This document shows, one piece after another, positions 45,579 through 57,126 of a stretch of DNA of 64,000 nucleotides. The DNA comes from Corynespora cassiicola. Taxonomy: Eukaryota; Ascomycota; Dothideomycetes; Pleosporales; Corynesporascaceae. Under the pieces are notes generated by a model. It searched no databases. It was not told the origin of the DNA and saw nothing but the letters and a program-made list of their open reading frames with translations. The DNA is taken from positions 1,302,001 to 1,366,000 of the forward strand of contig JAEUWY010000001.1 of the NCBI GenBank assembly GCA_022059125.1. Reading direction: 5' to 3'. The position numbers and the translations under genes are program-made. Each line of letters starts with the position of its first letter. Positions within the stretch are counted from its first letter, which is position 1.

Positions 45579-48385
45579 CTTGATTTTTTGATTTGTTTTG
45601 GTAAAAAGGGATTTGAGAGAGCTAGAGAGGTGGTTAGGAAATATGCGTGAAATGGGGAGTCAGGTATCAGGGTAGGCACCTACAGTGATTGGTATGGAAG
45701 TGATTAAGATTCCGTGAACTACAACTGGTGGATGAGTGTGGGATGGAGAGAAGAGACCACAGGCTGGCAAAGGGTGTTCTTATACCTGCTGCACAACGCA
45801 ATCCCGGCCCCAGGAGCCCCCATGCCGGGCATTGCAACCAAGCTCCCAAGCTCCGCAGCAACAAACAAACGGGGAACACGGCGTCCTCCCTTGCTCGCAC
45901 CAAATGCACCGCCTCACTCATTTCTGTTACGTACCGCCTGGCACCCTTACTGGCCAGCAGCGCCACAGTACGCCACTCTCGCCCTCGACCATGCCGGTTG
46001 CGGCAACTTTGGGCCAGTCGGTGGTGGTGTCATTGGCTGCGTGCCTTGCTTATCCGCATCGTCTTCTGTGGGGCTCTGCGTTACATAGGCAAAGCTTGGC
46101 CTGGGGGATCGGCTCAGCGCCAGGACGCCGTTGTCATTGCAATGACGAAATCTGCTACTAAATTTGCTAAGCAGCGGCGAGCACCTGGCCGTGATGTGAT
46201 GAGAAGTGGCGGATGCCTGACTTCGGCCGCAAGCTTGGCCACTGGAGGCCCTGAAAGCACTCCGCTCAGCCAAAAGCTTCGACCGGAGCTCCTCTTGCCT
46301 GCGCCCAGGACTGCATACGCGTTGCCATGCCCCGTGGGATTCAGTGGTTGAGCTGATCACAATTCGTTCATGCTAATGGCGAGAAATAGCAATAACTCAG
46401 CCAACCAGTACGGATCGGCGGCCGCTCACAGGCGATCGGGCCTGAAACCGTGAGCGTTTGTCCCTGGGCATTTCCCATTGCGCTCGTCGATCGGCCTCAT
46501 GTTGCAAGACTAAGCCACGGCCGTGTGAGACGCGCATGCCTCGATGATGCGAGATGTGAAGCGTGAGGTCACCGGAGGGCATGGCTCTGGCGACGGAAGA
46601 ATTGACTGAAACGGTTCCTCGGATGCGCCTGAATGCAGTCCGAGGTTGATGGGAAGCCATTGGCAATGGGCCGGGAACAGGGGTCTCATCGACGATGAGT
46701 GGTGCGGGCACAAGCGTGCAGCGCTGCAGGTGGAGGACAAAGGCGGTCCTGATGGTGTGGCGTCCGGATCGGGAACTCAGCCTTGCGCGGCTCCAGGGCT
46801 TGCGGGTGCGACGGGTCTTTGCCAAGGTCACGCTTGCCGCTTCTAATTTAGGCTCCTTTGGCCGAAGTACTGCCATCTCCAGCATCCTGCCATCATCGTC
46901 ATTCTCGGACCACGTCCCCCATCTCCTATCTGACGGAGTTCCCGGTTTCCCATGGCCATGAGCCCGCAAGCGACATGAGCGACCCCCCGATGCGATATAT
47001 CGTCCCGCGTATGACGTGAAGCAAGCAGGCAGGCAATCAATGAATGCCCGGTCGCTAATCTTAGCAGCCCGCCCGCAGCTCATTGCCTTTCTTTTCACCA
47101 CTTGTCTGGGAATATCCCGCGAGATTGTTTGTTTCCTGCAGCCTCCCACTTTTCTGCCCGCCGTGGGTTTCGGTCCTGACCCTCTGCGAACGCCACCCCT
47201 GGAGCCATTTGTTTTCCGAGACCCACGGCTCGGTCAGTTGCGTTAATATCTCAAGGCCAGAACCCGCCCCGTCATGTTCTGTAACCACCATTTCTTGCAC
47301 GCGTCTCCTGGATGCCCCTTCTCCCAACACTGCCCCCTCGCCAGCTTGCCCCTTCGCACTGCGAGGCTGCCTCATGACCTTTCGGACACTCGGACTTAAG
47401 CGCGACTACCTCGATGCGTTGGGTCCGCCTGCTATTGCCGCACACGCTATATGCTACAGACACTTACCTCTAGCATCTCACAAGTGATTTTTCCTTCCTT
47501 GATCCGCCTCTTCCACTCCAATCTTCGTCAAATCACTCTCATTCGCTTCGGACTTTGTCGTTTTCCGCATATCCACACGCCGTTCTCATTGTCCGAGAAT
47601 GGCCCTGTGTCAAGAGCCTAGTGTCGGCCCTAAGTTTGCTTCGAATCTCGAGTCCGTTTGCCATCACAGTGCACGTGGGATTCCAAGCAAGTTTAGAACT
47701 GACAGTAGGCTCGATATCCCAACTCCTATCTTTTTAATAAACGGTTCAAGAAAGTAATGCTTATAATATCTACTATGATGCTTTATTTCACTACTATTTT
47801 CTTTTTTTAAAGAATTTAGCTTATTCCATCTTATCATCTATTTGTTAGCAATAAATGGCTGTGTCCATGAGTAGCTGACGATTAGGCAAATACTATTCAA
47901 TCCAGTAGAAGAGCACTGGACTGCTGCAAGGCCAACCTCGATTCACAATCTTTGAAACCACCGTGGCTTTCTACTTCTGGGCCGCATCGTTCTTTGCGAA
48001 GGTTTAAGGAGGCGAGTTGGACCTGACGTGGCGCGCCTATAGCCGCCGAGGCTCCGCCTACTGCATGCAGACCAACGCATCTGCCCATTCGACCAAATGA
48101 AGGCCTTGAAATTGGCCCCAGCCGCTCTCTGTAAAAACGCCCCGCTGCTCACTTTTCCGAATGCTGTAAGGCTCTGTACCATGTTTCAGCCATCTTCTAC
48201 ACCGGTTGTCCTGGAGGAATTCACATAATTCTCGGCATGGTGGCACCTCGCTCAAATCATTTTACTTGCGGAACTCCACGAATGGAATGTCCACCTACTG
48301 CTAGCGGGAAGCCGTAGGATGCGTCTCGCTGGCCGCAGCTTATTTTGCACTTTATGGCTTTGCACTAGCGCTAAAGCAAGGCAAT
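45579..48385. other. 2.8-kb gene-free interval
   Basis: Between the divergent surface protein and the lectin-like gene. Open frames overlap on both strands with no motif; composition is GC-rich to about 47.7 kb, then a short AT-rich patch at 47730-47870. No RNA gene or transposon ends seen. Confidence 0.4.
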
Positions 48386-49555
48386 ATGAATACTGAATTC
48401 AACGCAGACGTAATGACTCTGACTTTTCTCTCCTTGATCCCCGTGGACGGCGCTTTCGTAAGCATATATGCAGGCTTCAGCCAGATGGATCTTGACCCAA
48501 ATATCTGGTACCGCGTTACAACAGCGGCTGCTATGGAATTCCAGCTTTCCATGGCTGCAAGAGCCCCTCAAATCGATCAGTCAGGACGCACAATCTTCTT
48601 CGAAGGCTCTGATAACAACTTGCGAGATCAGCAATGGCAGTTCTCCCCCGTCAACTCCTTTACCTTCCTGCTCCGCACAAAAGCTTCGGGACGCTATGGG
48701 TTCATGACAGCGGACACTGAGAACGTCTGCGATGAGATCGTGATCCGGTCTTACAAGGACACACCAACGAATACTGCAGCCTTGTGGATGATCCTCCCGT
48801 GGGGCGACGGTACGTTCTATCTGAGCAACCAGATGTGTGGCGAGGCGATACATCTCGATTTCAAAGCCACCGGAGGAATATCGTTGAGCAGGAACATAAC
48901 CCAGCCACAGCCAGGACAGGCATTCTCCTTTGTCAAAGTTGGGGAGATCAACGATCCTATCTTCTCCACGAAAAGCCCGCCATCAGCGGTTTCCATCGTA
49001 CAGACAGCATCTCCATGGCAAACATTGGCATCCGATATACCCATCTCTGTTCGTGTAATCTCGACGAAATCACTTTTGGTCACGCCAAGCGGCAGATGGT
49101 CCAGTAGCCGGTATATACAATCTTCACCTACTGCTCAGGCCCACACAAGGTCGCATGAGTTATCGCCTTCGACTGCAATGGGGGTCGGTGTTACAATAGG
49201 TGTTATAGGCCTAATCACGCTGGTGGTTAGCGGTCTCCTTCTCTACCATCAGTGGCGTACGCGCCTATCTCCGCAAGCCAAGCGTTATCGCAAAGCAAAG
49301 ATGTGGAAAGGGTTTACTCCAGTGACGAGCGCCAGAAGTACCGTGGTCCAGACCAAGTCGGAGGACGATCTTTACGTTGCGGAGTTGCCTGTTCCCGAAA
49401 GCCCAGCTATGATATTCAGCCCGCCGCCCTCAGCGGGCCAAATTAGTTGGCACGGCCGAGACAGCTGGCACACGTTCCCGGGGAGCCCCATCGTTCCGAA
49501 TACGCCCGGACTGCCCGTTACGCCCACGACTTCACCCAGTGAGCTCCCGGTGTGA
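48386..49555 (+). CDS. Single-pass membrane protein with ricin-B-lectin-like extracellular part
   Basis: Single open frame of 389 aa from ATG 48386. The N-terminus has a possible signal/hydrophobic stretch (residues 8-28). Residues 40-190 carry QW-type repeats of beta-trefoil lectins (QQWQFSPVN, LWMILPWGDGTFYLSNQMCG, then LSRNI), suggesting a carbohydrate-binding surface. A Ser/Thr-rich stem leads to one membrane helix at residues 264-287, then a basic stop-transfer (HQWRTRLSPQAKRYRKAK) and a ~100-residue Pro/Ser-rich cytoplasmic tail. Possible receptor or wall sensor. The start could lie in a small upstream exon. Confidence 0.72.
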   Translation: MNTEFNADVMTLTFLSLIPVDGAFVSIYAGFSQMDLDPNIWYRVTTAAAMEFQLSMAARAPQIDQSGRTIFFEGSDNNLRDQQWQFSPVNSFTFLLRTKASGRYGFMTADTENVCDEIVIRSYKDTPTNTAALWMILPWGDGTFYLSNQMCGEAIHLDFKATGGISLSRNITQPQPGQAFSFVKVGEINDPIFSTKSPPSAVSIVQTASPWQTLASDIPISVRVISTKSLLVTPSGRWSSSRYIQSSPTAQAHTRSHELSPSTAMGVGVTIGVIGLITLVVSGLLLYHQWRTRLSPQAKRYRKAKMWKGFTPVTSARSTVVQTKSEDDLYVAELPVPESPAMIFSPPPSAGQISWHGRDSWHTFPGSPIVPNTPGLPVTPTTSPSELPV

Positions 49556-50214
49556 TGCGGCCGGGAATGGCTGATGGAAGAAGATAATTGCGATATTCTA
49601 TCCGAAAACCATGGCAAGGAGCGCTTGAGAGAATTTGCTCGAGCTTCGTTCCTATTGCGCCTTGACGAAGAAATCGCGCAATCACCAAGGGTGCCGCTAC
49701 ATGATGGCGATGGCTGGATGTGCATCGCCTACAGAGGGCACTTCGTCTGGAGATCTGGAGCGGGTTTGGTGTTGATGTAGATATGCTTGCCTTTCGTCCG
49801 GAGTTGAAGGTTTTTCCTGGTACTAATCTACTAATGTGCTTCATCCGAGGTTGTTCGCGAGCTGGCGGGCTGGTGTGGCCGCGCACTGCAGCGATGGGTT
49901 GCGGTGCATCTGTATATCATCTGAACGGGCTTCGAAGACTCGTCCAGCATGGCCCATAGACATGTATATCCAGCGCTGTAGCATCGCAGAGTACCACGAA
50001 GAAAATTTTACGGCTCGCAGGCGGTGCATGTGATGTAGGGGCGCCAAGACGTTAGGTCATGGCGTTTGCCGGAGCTTGAGCGCTTGCTTTTTCCATTCTA
50101 CTACCGGCCGCTGGACAGAACACCTCCACACCTCCGCCACCCGCCCTCTTTCCAAAGCTACGACCCTGCGCGTAGCTGCAATTGCGCCGTAGCATCTCGT
50201 CCCGGTCACTGAAA
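49556..50214. other. Spacer upstream of IDH1
   Basis: About 660 bases; open frames are unsupported. It contains the promoter of the isocitrate dehydrogenase gene. Confidence 0.3.
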
Positions 50215-51745
50215 ATGCTGGCCGCACGTTCTTTCGCAGCTCCCGCGCGGCAATGCCTGCGGCGGGTCAACGGTACCTCGTCTTGGGCGCCCGCGCTTGC
50301 GCAGGTTAGTCTCTGCCCCGGCCGGCAGCTCTCCACGCGCCCTCGTGGCCTGCCAATTGCTCTGCAGACGACGACATGGCTAACATGAGGCATTTGCACA
50401 GTCCCAGTCGCGCTCCTACGCCGCCGTCAACCCCGACGAAAGGGTTGCCAAGTTCAAGGGCCAGAAGGGCAACGATGTAAGCTCCCGACAGCACTTCCCG
50501 CGACTCCAGCCGCCATGCGACCATAACAACACATCGGATGTACGCACTGCTGCTGGCCACCCCCGCTGACATGAGTATGCACACAGGGCAAGTACACCGT
50601 TACCTTCATTGAGGGCGACGGTATCGGACCGGAAATCGCGCAGTCGGTCAAGGACATCTACTCTGCCGCCAATGTATGAGCGCATCCTCCCAATCAAGGC
50701 CCGTGGTTCGGTACTGATAGCTCCACAGGTTCCCATCAAGTGGGAGTCCGTTGACGTGACCCCACGTCTGAAGGATGGTAAGACTGTCATTCCTGACGAG
50801 GCCATTGACAGCGTCACCAAGAACTACGTCGCGCTCAAGGGCCCTCTCGCCGTACGTCTTGCTCCCCCACCTCTCCCTGACTAGGCTAATCGCAGCAGAC
50901 GCCCATCGGCAAGGGTCACGTTTCCCTCAACTTGACTCTCCGTCGTACTTTCAACCTCTTCGCCAACCTGCGACCCTGCAAGTCGGTGGCTGGTTACAAG
51001 ACTCCCTACGACAACGTCGACACCGTCCTGATCCGTGAGAACACCGAGGGCGAGTACTCTGGCATTGAGCACGTTGTTGTTGACGGTGTTGTCCAGAGCA
51101 TCAAGCTCATCACCCGCGAGGCCTCTGAGCGCGTCCTGCGCTTCGCCTTCCAGCACGCCCAGGAGATTGGCCGCAAGAAGGTCCGCGCCGTGCACAAGGC
51201 CACCATCATGAAGATGTCCGACGGTCTCTTCCTGAGCACTGCCCGCGAGGTCGCCAAGGACTTCCCCGACATCGAGTTCGACGCCGAGTTGCTGGACAAC
51301 ACCTGCTTGAAGATGGTCACCGACCCGCTCCCCTACAACGACAAGGTCTTGGTCATGCCCAACCTGTACGGTGACATTCTGTCCGATATGTGCGCTGGTT
51401 TGATTGGTGGTCTTGGACTTACCCCCTCCGGCAACATTGGTGACGAGTGCTCCATTTTCGAGGCCGTCCACGGCTCTGCTCCCGATATTGCTGGCCAGCA
51501 GCTCGCCAACCCCACTGCGCTTCTTTTCAGCTCCATCATGATGTTGCAGCACATGGGTCTCCACGAGCACGCCAACAACATCCAGTCCGCCATTTTCAAG
51601 GTTCTCGCCGAGGGCAAGGTAAGCATATGAAACGCTGTATCACGACGACGGCTGGCTAACATGCAAATAGCACATTACTGGCGATCTTGGTGGCAAGGCT
51701 AAGACTTATGAGTATGCTGATGCGGTTATCAAGGCATTGAAGTAG
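50215..51745 (+). CDS. IDH1: NAD-dependent isocitrate dehydrogenase, subunit 1, mitochondrial
   Basis: Regulatory-type subunit of the TCA-cycle enzyme that oxidises isocitrate to 2-oxoglutarate. Exons 50215-50304, 50402-50476, 50587-50673, 50729-50851, 50899-51618 and 51671-51745 give 389 aa. The N-terminal exon is an Arg/Ala-rich mitochondrial targeting sequence; then [47 protein letters not shown], and the C-terminal [27 protein letters not shown] and [13 protein letters not shown] motifs of the IDH/IMDH fold. Yeast Idh1-like by comparison of [13 protein letters not shown] with Idh2. Exons are short in the 5' half, as is usual for this gene. Confidence 0.95.
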
Positions 51746-52036
51746 ATTTTTATTCCCCAACGTGAATGAGCATGAACGAAGGGATGGCAGCGCTGGATTC
51801 TGTCTATATGTACTAGCCGTATTTGTACCATATGCCTTGCAGTTTACCGAATAGACATTGACCTCCGTTGAGCCCTGTAACTTTCTCCGCATCTTATCAG
51901 ATCATCTCCTTGATCGAGCGCACGTGACTGAGATATGATCGGCGGATCCGAGCTTCTTCCGCGGACCTCATCTGGGCAGCAGCCTACATCAGTCTGTCCA
52001 CGTCCATTGCGGTAGCCGTGTGGACCAATTGCAGCT

Positions 52037-52823
52037 ATGCCGCCCAAACCAAATATCCGATTACCTCGCAAGCCCCCAATACCGGCAAAGCCGCGACCAA
52101 GCCTGCAGCCCTCCAATCCCTCTCCAGCACAACCGCGCCTTCAAGCCAGCTCCAATGCCTTTCCTCCTCCCCCTCAGCCGCCGCCACGACGCAACCCCCT
52201 CCTCCGCACCGTCACCAAAACCGCCGGAACCGCCTTCTTAACTCTGTGTACCGTGATCGCGATCCGCGACCACCTCTTCACGCTCGACACAGTGCGCGGC
52301 TCCTCCATGTCGCCCACGCTCTCCCCGCTCGCCCACGAAACAGGCCAAAACGACCGCATCCTCATAAAGCGGTACCACCCCACCATGCCCATCCAGCGCG
52401 GCGACGTGGTCACGTTCTGGAAGCCGCATCGGCCAGAGGAGATTAGCATCAAGCGGGTCGTTGCTGTGCAGGGCGACACGGTGTTCCCGCGACGGGGGTA
52501 TGCGGTGGATGAGCGGGTGGCGGGGGTTAAGCGGTTTGGGTTTGCGGATGGGTTGAGTGTGTTGGGGGAGGATGAGGAGGGGAGGGGGGGGAGGGAGGGT
52601 GGAGGTGCCGCATGGGCATGTGTGGGTGGAGGGGGATAATTGGAGGAAGAGCTATGATAGTTGTGATTTTGGGCCTGTGAGTTTGGGGTTGGTGGATGGG
52701 GTTGCGGTGAAGGTTTGGAGGGGGTGGTTGGATTGGAGGGGGATTGGGGATGGGAGGGAGAAGAGGGGGAGGAGTAGGGTTGTGGAGGGGGTGAGTCGGT
52801 TGCCGGAGGCGTTGGTTAGGTAG
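52037..52823 (+). pseudogene. IMP2: Mitochondrial inner membrane protease subunit 2, with apparent frameshift
   Basis: Signal-peptidase-like serine protease (S26) that matures inner-membrane proteins. The frame from ATG 52037 has a Pro-rich N-terminus, a membrane anchor (TAGTAFLTLCTVIAI), the catalytic Ser motif RGSSMSPTLSP and the catalytic Lys region ISIKRVVAVQGDTV. After a poly-G/Gly-Glu-rich stretch (52566-52600) the family sequence continues in a different frame, with HVWVEGDNW..SYDSCDFGPVSLGLVDG to a stop at 52823. The frame offset sits at an eight-G run at about 52583-52590. It may be a homopolymer assembly error, a real frameshift, or an unusual small intron; typed as pseudogene only because the frame is broken as written. 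Confidence 0.7.
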
Positions 52824-52927
52824 GGGGAGAGGAGGGGAGGTGTGTATGATATCCCACTGGTCGAGGTGGGTTGTATTATATGGTGGTTGAGCTATGGCTG
52901 CTGCTGCCACTACGGCTACGACTTCGA

Positions 52928-54092
52928 CTACGAGCTGCCAAACAGCTTCTCAATCTCCCTGCACACGGCGTCGGTCACGCCCTTTGTGTTTTCGCTACCG
53001 CCCAGGTCCTTGGTCTTTATGCCGGCGGCCGTCACGTTCTCGATGGCCTTCATGAGGCCATCGGCGGCTTTCTCTTCACCCAGCCAACGCACCATTTCAG
53101 CAGCGCTCCAGAAGGCTCCTACGGGGTTGGCAATGCCTTTGCCGGCGATATCAGGGGCAGAGCCGTGGATGGGCTCGAACATGGATGGGTTCTGAGTGGG
53201 TTAGAAATTGGCCGGTCTTCGAAGTTTATTCGCAACTCCATGTCCAACTTACCTTCCTTGTGGGATCCAAGTTGCTGCTCGGCGCAATGCCGATGCTTCC
53301 ACTCAATGCAGCAGCCAGGTCACTCAGAATATCAGCATGCAAGTTTGTGGCCACGATGGTGTCCATGCTCTTCGGATCCAGCACCATGCGCACCGTCATG
53401 GCATCCACGAGCATCTTGTCAATCTCCACGTCCGGATACTCCTTGGCTACCTCGTAAAACACCCTGTCCCACAGCACCATACCATGGCGCTGAGCGTTGC
53501 TCTTAGTCACCATGGTGAGCTTCTTGCGCGGCCTCGACTTCGCCGTCTCGAATGCGAAACGCATGATGCGCTCAATGCCCACTTGGGTGAAGATGGCCAC
53601 CTCGGTCGCGGTGGCATGCGGCGAGTGTTCGTGCGAAATGCCGCCCTGGCCAGAGTACTCGCCCTCGCTATTCTCGCGCACAATCACCCAGTCCAGATCC
53701 GCCCTCTGGCACTCGGCCAACGGGCTCTTGGTGCCCTCGAGGATGCGCGTGGGCCGCACGTTGACGTACTGGTTCAGGGCCTTGCGGATGGGCAGGATCA
53801 AGCTCCAGAGGGAGATGTGGTCGGGGACGGAGGGCCAGCCCACTGCGCCGAAGTAGATGGCATCGTGCTTCTTGAGCTGCTCGAGGCCGTCCGGGGGCAT
53901 GTACCATCCCCGCTCCAGGTAGGCTTTGCTGCTCCAATCAAAGGTGGTGAAGTCGAACTCAAAGCCGCCGAGGGTTTTGGAGAGGGTGGTGAGGACCTGC
54001 ACGGCGGCTTCTGTGATGTCGACGCCAATGCCATCGCCCGGTATGGATGCAATGCTATACAGCTTGGAGGTTTCGCGTATGTTGGACGGCAT
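52928..54092 (-). CDS. Tartrate dehydrogenase / D-malate dehydrogenase-like enzyme (TtuC/DmlA type)
   Basis: Exons 54092-53253 and 53191-52928 give 367 aa. Isocitrate/isopropylmalate dehydrogenase-fold enzyme: SIASIPGDGIGVDIT, AIYFGAVGWPSVPDH, LPIRKALNQYVNVRPTR, IVRENSEGEYSGQGG, and [36 protein letters not shown]; the wording around VGWPS and NVRP fits tartrate/D-malate dehydrogenases rather than leucine-pathway IMDH. NAD-dependent oxidative decarboxylation of D-malate or tartrate is inferred. Start at ATG 54092; the frame upstream begins with a non-ATG codon. Lies 1.2 kb from IDH1, a distant relative with the same fold. Confidence 0.9.
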
Positions 54093-54624
54093 GGTTGCTG
54101 TACTTGTGCTATTGGGCCCTGGCAGGGGTGGAGGTGGAGAAGTGGGATGGAGGGGTAGACTGGAGGAGCGATGCAACAACCCAAGGCATCGACATGTCTA
54201 CTGCTGCAGTTCGCAGGCGCTATATACAGTACTCACCGGAGCTTCAATGTCCGCTACACAACGACCAAGTAGTTCGTCCCGTACCGCACTCGACGACAGC
54301 CTTGGGACCGGGACGAAGACCGAGCATGTCGGAAGCGCATCCCAGGCCCGATCTCGCCCGCGAGCTTCCCACGGGCAGCTGTCGTAGCTCCCCCGAAGCG
54401 GCCTAGCGCGGTCCCTGCCGCGTCCAACTCGCCCCGCCCCGCTCTGGCCGCGGGCGGCTCCCTTGCCAAGGGGGGCAACCCCACCACCTACGACGCTTCA
54501 CACCATCCACTACCCACACCGCCTCCGAGCTTTAGAACGCCTTCCGGACACCTGTCTCTCCATTTTGCTCTCTCTTCACACTCTCTTCCTCTGACCCTTC
54601 ACCCAATTACACACCACTGCAATC
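54093..54624. promoter_or_regulatory. Divergent promoter, tartrate dehydrogenase-like / GLTP
   Basis: 530-base divergent region with GC-rich middle and pyrimidine-rich leader before the GLTP start codon. No operator recognised. Confidence 0.35.
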
Positions 54625-55428
54625 ATGTCTACCTTCTTCGACACCATCAAGAAGAGCTTCGTTGACGTGCCCGTCGACGAGGCCGCCGGCGGCAAGATCC
54701 CCACGACCGAGTTCCTCGAGGCCTCCGAGAGCTTGCTCACGCTCTTTGGTGCGTATCCCGCTCCTTTCCAGAGCTTCCCCTGGGCGATTCCGAAGAAACA
54801 CGGCTGACGGCGAATTATAACAGATGTTCTGGGCTCCGCCGCCTTCAGCCCCGTCAAGAGCGACATGGCCGGCAACATCAAGGTACGACGACGAAGCGAG
54901 GGCCCTGAATACTACATGCAAGGAACCTGGGCTAATAACCCCAACAGAAAATCCGTGACAGGCAGCTCGCTGCCCCTACCCTCTCCGAGACCCTCCAAGA
55001 CCTCGTCATCAACGAGCTTAAGGAGAAGAAGCACGTCGCCACCGAGGGTCTCCTCTGGCTCGTCCGGTATGTTCTTACTCAGCACCACGCTATTCCCCTA
55101 AGCATCCGCTGACAACACATCCCTCGTATACAGTGGCCTCGACTTCACCGCCCAGGCTCTCCGTGAGAACGTCAACAACCCCAGCCAGGAGCTCTCCGAC
55201 TCGTTCCGCACCGCCTACACGGGCACGCTCAAGCCCCACCACTCCATGTTCATCAAGCCCATTTTCAGTGCCGCCATGAGCGCGACGCCCTACCGCAAGG
55301 TCTTTTACGAGAAACTGGGTGACGACCAGGCCAAGGTACAGCAGCAGCTCGGGGAGTGGCTGGCCGCTCTCGAGAAGGTGCTTGTTGTGCTCAAGGCTTT
55401 TACCACCAGCAAGGAGGCCAAGTGGTAG
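54625..55428 (+). CDS. Glycolipid transfer protein (HET-C2 family)
   Basis: Exons 54625-54748, 54824-54882, 54948-55066 and 55134-55428 give 198 aa. GLTP fold: FLEASESLLTLFDVLGS (the D of the sugar-recognition centre), FSPVKSDMAGNIKKIRDR, LLWLVRGLDFTAQAL with the conserved Trp/Arg, and HHSMFIKPIFSAAM. It moves glycosphingolipids between membranes. In Podospora anserina the orthologue HET-C controls vegetative incompatibility through partners HET-D/E; whether this copy does is unknown. Divergent from the tartrate-dehydrogenase-like gene. Confidence 0.93.
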
Positions 55429-55849
55429 ATGCTTGTAGTTTTGTGGGAGATGAAAATATACATGACATTATGATTAACATACAACGCAATGGACTGCTTT
55501 CTGTGTGATTCGGGAGTTGGGTCTAGATGTGCTGATGTATTGTGTCGTGGTGTTGGTGGCAGTTCATGGAGCTCACTCACTCGCAATGCAGGGAATTATG
55601 TGGTAGGTTGACCTTGTAGTCTAATAAACTAACATGGATATGTTCCAACTGCAAGCTTGTGGGGGCACAATTCACGATTTCGCCTCATATGGAAACACTA
55701 CGCAACGACCCCATCCCATATATAAACTCCCTCTCGGTTCAAATTGAATTCTTTTTCTCCACTACAAACATCTCCGAACACTTGAGCTGTACAATCTGGA
55801 CTCGAACTCAAACTCGGACTCATACTTTGATTTGTTCTAACAACCCAGT
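55429..55849. promoter_or_regulatory. Spacer with TATA box of the repeat-protein gene
   Basis: A TATAAAC box at 55721-55727 lies about 125 bases before the start codon at 55850. Rest is the GLTP 3' UTR and promoter; no gene. Confidence 0.4.
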
Positions 55850-56809
55850 ATGTCGGACCGTCCTCAATCCCCCAAGCGAAAGCATTTCTTCCCACGAATG
55901 GGTGGACCTGGCAATGTACATCACAATGGAGAGGACTTGCCATCTCGGGTCCTGAACGACTCTAACCCGGTAAAGACCACAAAGACACGGTCTGGACCAA
56001 ACGCGCAGTCTCACAATGACGCCACGGCTGAGGAGTTCGACCCGGGAGAGTACGAGTCCCCATTTCCACAGTACGCGCATGACGCCAACAGCTGCACAGA
56101 TCCGAGCGTCTGCCCCCTCTACTCGCCCCTAGGCTTCCGTTTCGGAGGTATGCCCACACAACCCCAACTTGGACGCATGCATCAAGCTCATTGCCTTGGA
56201 GACATGTATTCACCCCCCTACTTTGGGGGCATGGGCCCACCCCCCTACCTTGGAAGCATGGGCCCGTCCCCGTATCTTCGAGGCATGGGCCCGTATTTTC
56301 AGGGCATGGATCAACCCCCCCTCTTTAGAGACATGCCCCCGCGTTCCTATCCTAGGGACGGCCCCTTCACTCCCCCCTCCCTCAACCTCAACCGCCCCTC
56401 CAACCCCGACATGCCCCCCTCCGCCCGCGCCCTGCGCGCCCGAGCCCGAGCCCGACGCACCGTCCTCAAGTCCTTCATCTGCGACCCCGGCCGCGAAGAC
56501 ATCGTGCTGATGCTGACCGTGTGCGTCATGGCCTGGCTGTGGGGTTCCCCGCCGTCGGTCCCATCTTCGGAGCCCATGGCTAACATGGCGCTTTGGATGG
56601 CGGTGTGGTGTGTCGGATTGCAGGTTTTGCTGGATGGCGTGGCATTGTGGGAGGAGCGGCGGTTGGAGCGGAATCTGGTGGAGATGGAGCGTAGGTATAA
56701 GGAGCAGATTAAGGAGAAGACGCGGAAGGAGGGTAGGGATGGAGCTGCGGCTAGCGGCGCTTCTGGCTCTGCGAAGACGGAGGGCGAGGCCGAGTGGGAG
56801 ATGGCGTAG
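55850..56809 (+). CDS. Hypothetical protein with Pro/Tyr/Gly/Met repeats and two membrane segments
   Basis: Single exon, 319 aa. The N-terminus is polar; residues ~110-155 contain four or five imperfect units of the form PPYLGSMGP (PPYFGGMGP, PPYLGSMGP, SPYLRGMGP, YFQGMDQPP), a probable extracellular/intrinsically disordered repeat. A basic ARARARRTVLK segment precedes two hydrophobic helices (VLMLTVCVMAWLWG and MALWMAVWCVGLQVLLDGVAL), and the C-terminus is a charged coiled helix (ERRLERNLVEMERRYKEQIKEK). No family recognised. Confidence 0.6.
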   Translation: MSDRPQSPKRKHFFPRMGGPGNVHHNGEDLPSRVLNDSNPVKTTKTRSGPNAQSHNDATAEEFDPGEYESPFPQYAHDANSCTDPSVCPLYSPLGFRFGGMPTQPQLGRMHQAHCLGDMYSPPYFGGMGPPPYLGSMGPSPYLRGMGPYFQGMDQPPLFRDMPPRSYPRDGPFTPPSLNLNRPSNPDMPPSARALRARARARRTVLKSFICDPGREDIVLMLTVCVMAWLWGSPPSVPSSEPMANMALWMAVWCVGLQVLLDGVALWEERRLERNLVEMERRYKEQIKEKTRKEGRDGAAASGASGSAKTEGEAEWEMA

Positions 56810-57126
56810 ATTTTAGTTATCCAAGAGCTGCTCTTTTGGAGATTGAGAGGCTGGAAGGCGTGGTCCTCCCCTTTGCGGGAGGGGTGCGGTTTCATGGCTT
56901 CTGAGGCGGGTTTAGGACCTGCGTGAAAGAAATTTGAGAACTACTATGACTTTGTGCCCAGAATAGCGCTTTACAATGATGTGTTTGCATGCAATAAATG
57001 CAATGAATTTGATACAATGTCAACTTGGGTTTATATCTTGGCTGTAATTTTACACTTCCACGTCTTTGCTGGAGCTTTTTGGATTCCCCAGTCTGGTGTG
57101 ATTATTAGATCTCTGAAGCTTTCACT
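56810..57126. other. Spacer
   Basis: About 320 bases, AT-rich toward its end; 3' UTR of the repeat protein and leader of the next small ORF. Confidence 0.3.

Noticed and set aside
45202..45591. Plus-strand open frames over the Ser/Gly-rich surface protein
   Set aside because: They mirror the minus-strand repeats of the real gene; the minus strand has a signal peptide and GPI tail, the plus-strand frames have neither.
46397..47149. 250-aa minus-strand open frame
   Set aside because: Arg/Ser-rich composition, no motif, and competing frames on the other strand; likely noncoding GC-rich DNA.
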